Shown here one piece after another: positions 15,714-15,867 of a stretch of 15,867 bases of DNA. The DNA is from Gammaproteobacteria bacterium. Lineage in GTDB: Bacteria; Pseudomonadota; Gammaproteobacteria; Pseudomonadales; Halieaceae. The DNA is taken from the NCBI GenBank assembly GCA_002748505.1, contig PDSN01000093.1, positions 1 through 15,867 on the forward strand, given 5' to 3'. The notes below the pieces were generated by a model. That model was not told where the DNA came from. It did no database searches and was given only the letters and a program-made list of their open reading frames with translations. Within the stretch, counting starts at the first letter, position 1; the number at the start of each line of letters is the position of its first letter. Made by a program: the position numbers and the translations under genes.

Positions 15714-15751
15714 AAAAAAACCCGGCGCAGTCCTGGCTGCACCGGGTTTTT
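15714..15751. terminator. Bidirectional terminator between the TM2 gene and tuf
   Basis: CCCGGCGCAG (15721-15730) pairs with CTGCACCGGG (15736-15745, taken from the CTGC and ACCGGG parts) with one C-A mismatch. It is flanked by seven A residues on the left and five T residues on the right. Placed between two convergent genes, it can end transcription from both the TM2 gene (plus) and tuf (minus). It separates the tuf transcript from the S10 segment. Confidence 0.88.
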
Positions 15752-15769
15752 CGGGTCGAGTATAAAAGC

Positions 15770-15867
15770 TTACTCGATAATCTTGGCGACAACACCGGCG
15801 CCAACAGTACGACCACCTTCGCGAATCGCGAAGCGCAGACCTTCTTCCATCGCAATAGGTGCGATCA
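15770..15867 (-). CDS. tuf: Elongation factor Tu, C-terminal end (partial)
   Basis: EF-Tu brings aminoacyl-tRNA to the ribosome as a GTP complex. Only the last 31 codons are in the window; the gene runs off the right edge. The translation, [20 protein letters not shown] then [11 protein letters not shown], is the invariant end of domain III. The stop is at 15770-15772. In gammaproteobacteria a tuf copy closes the str operon (rpsL-rpsG-fusA-tuf) directly upstream of S10, which fits the orientation here. Whether a second tuf copy exists cannot be judged from this window. Confidence 0.96.

Noticed and set aside
1..15867. Mobile elements, CRISPR arrays, tRNA or rRNA genes
   Set aside because: No transposase, repeat-spacer array, terminal repeats or RNA gene signature was seen on either strand.

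Overview
The window is a nearly complete S10-spc-alpha ribosomal-protein cluster read leftwards (minus strand, from about 13,980 down to 205). It is preceded at the right edge by the 3' end of an EF-Tu gene and followed at the left by tandem terminators. The gene order, the 38-residue zinc-type L36, the zinc-free 101-residue S14, the 443-residue SecY and the close match of almost every protein to Escherichia coli lengths and sequences all indicate a gammaproteobacterium. A marine cellulose-degrader-type lineage (Cellvibrionales, such as the Saccharophagus/Teredinibacter/Simiduia group) is my best guess. That guess is inference, because no species-diagnostic gene is present.

Layout from right to left: (1) 15770-15867, last 31 codons of tuf, ended by a bidirectional terminator. 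(2) 14510-15705, three small genes on the plus strand, convergent to tuf and divergent from the ribosomal cluster: an unrecognised two-helix membrane protein, a YdcH/DUF465 coiled-coil protein and a protein with two TM2 domains. (3) 13980-14509, a 530-base divergent intergenic region. It carries a strong rRNA-like S10 promoter (TTGACA, 17-base spacer, TAGACT) on the minus strand and a perfect CRP-type half-site pair (TGTGA-N6-TCACA) facing the plus-strand genes. (4) 8901-13979, S10 segment: rpsJ-rplC-rplD-rplW-rplB-rpsS-rplV-rpsC-rplP-rpmC-rpsQ. (5) 3285-8857, spc segment: rplN-rplX-rplE-rpsN-rpsH-rplF-rplR-rpsE-rpmD-rplO-secY-rpmJ. (6) 205-3157, alpha segment: rpsM-rpsK-rpsD-rpoA-rplQ, with its own promoter (consensus TATAAT) inside the rpmJ-rpsM gap.

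Together these genes build both ribosomal subunits (12 small-subunit and 15 large-subunit proteins here), the protein-export channel SecY and the alpha subunit of RNA polymerase. All genes look intact, with no frameshifts or missing key residues. Three S10-segment genes (rpsJ, rplD, rpsS) are best started at GTG.

I do not see an undescribed biological system. The points worth a second look are modest: the accessory three-gene block inserted between tuf and rpsJ with its CRP-like site; the short S10 leader without an obvious E. coli-type attenuator; structured intergenic regions at rpsJ-rplC and rpsM-rpsK; and the overlap of the spc terminator-like hairpin with the alpha promoter.
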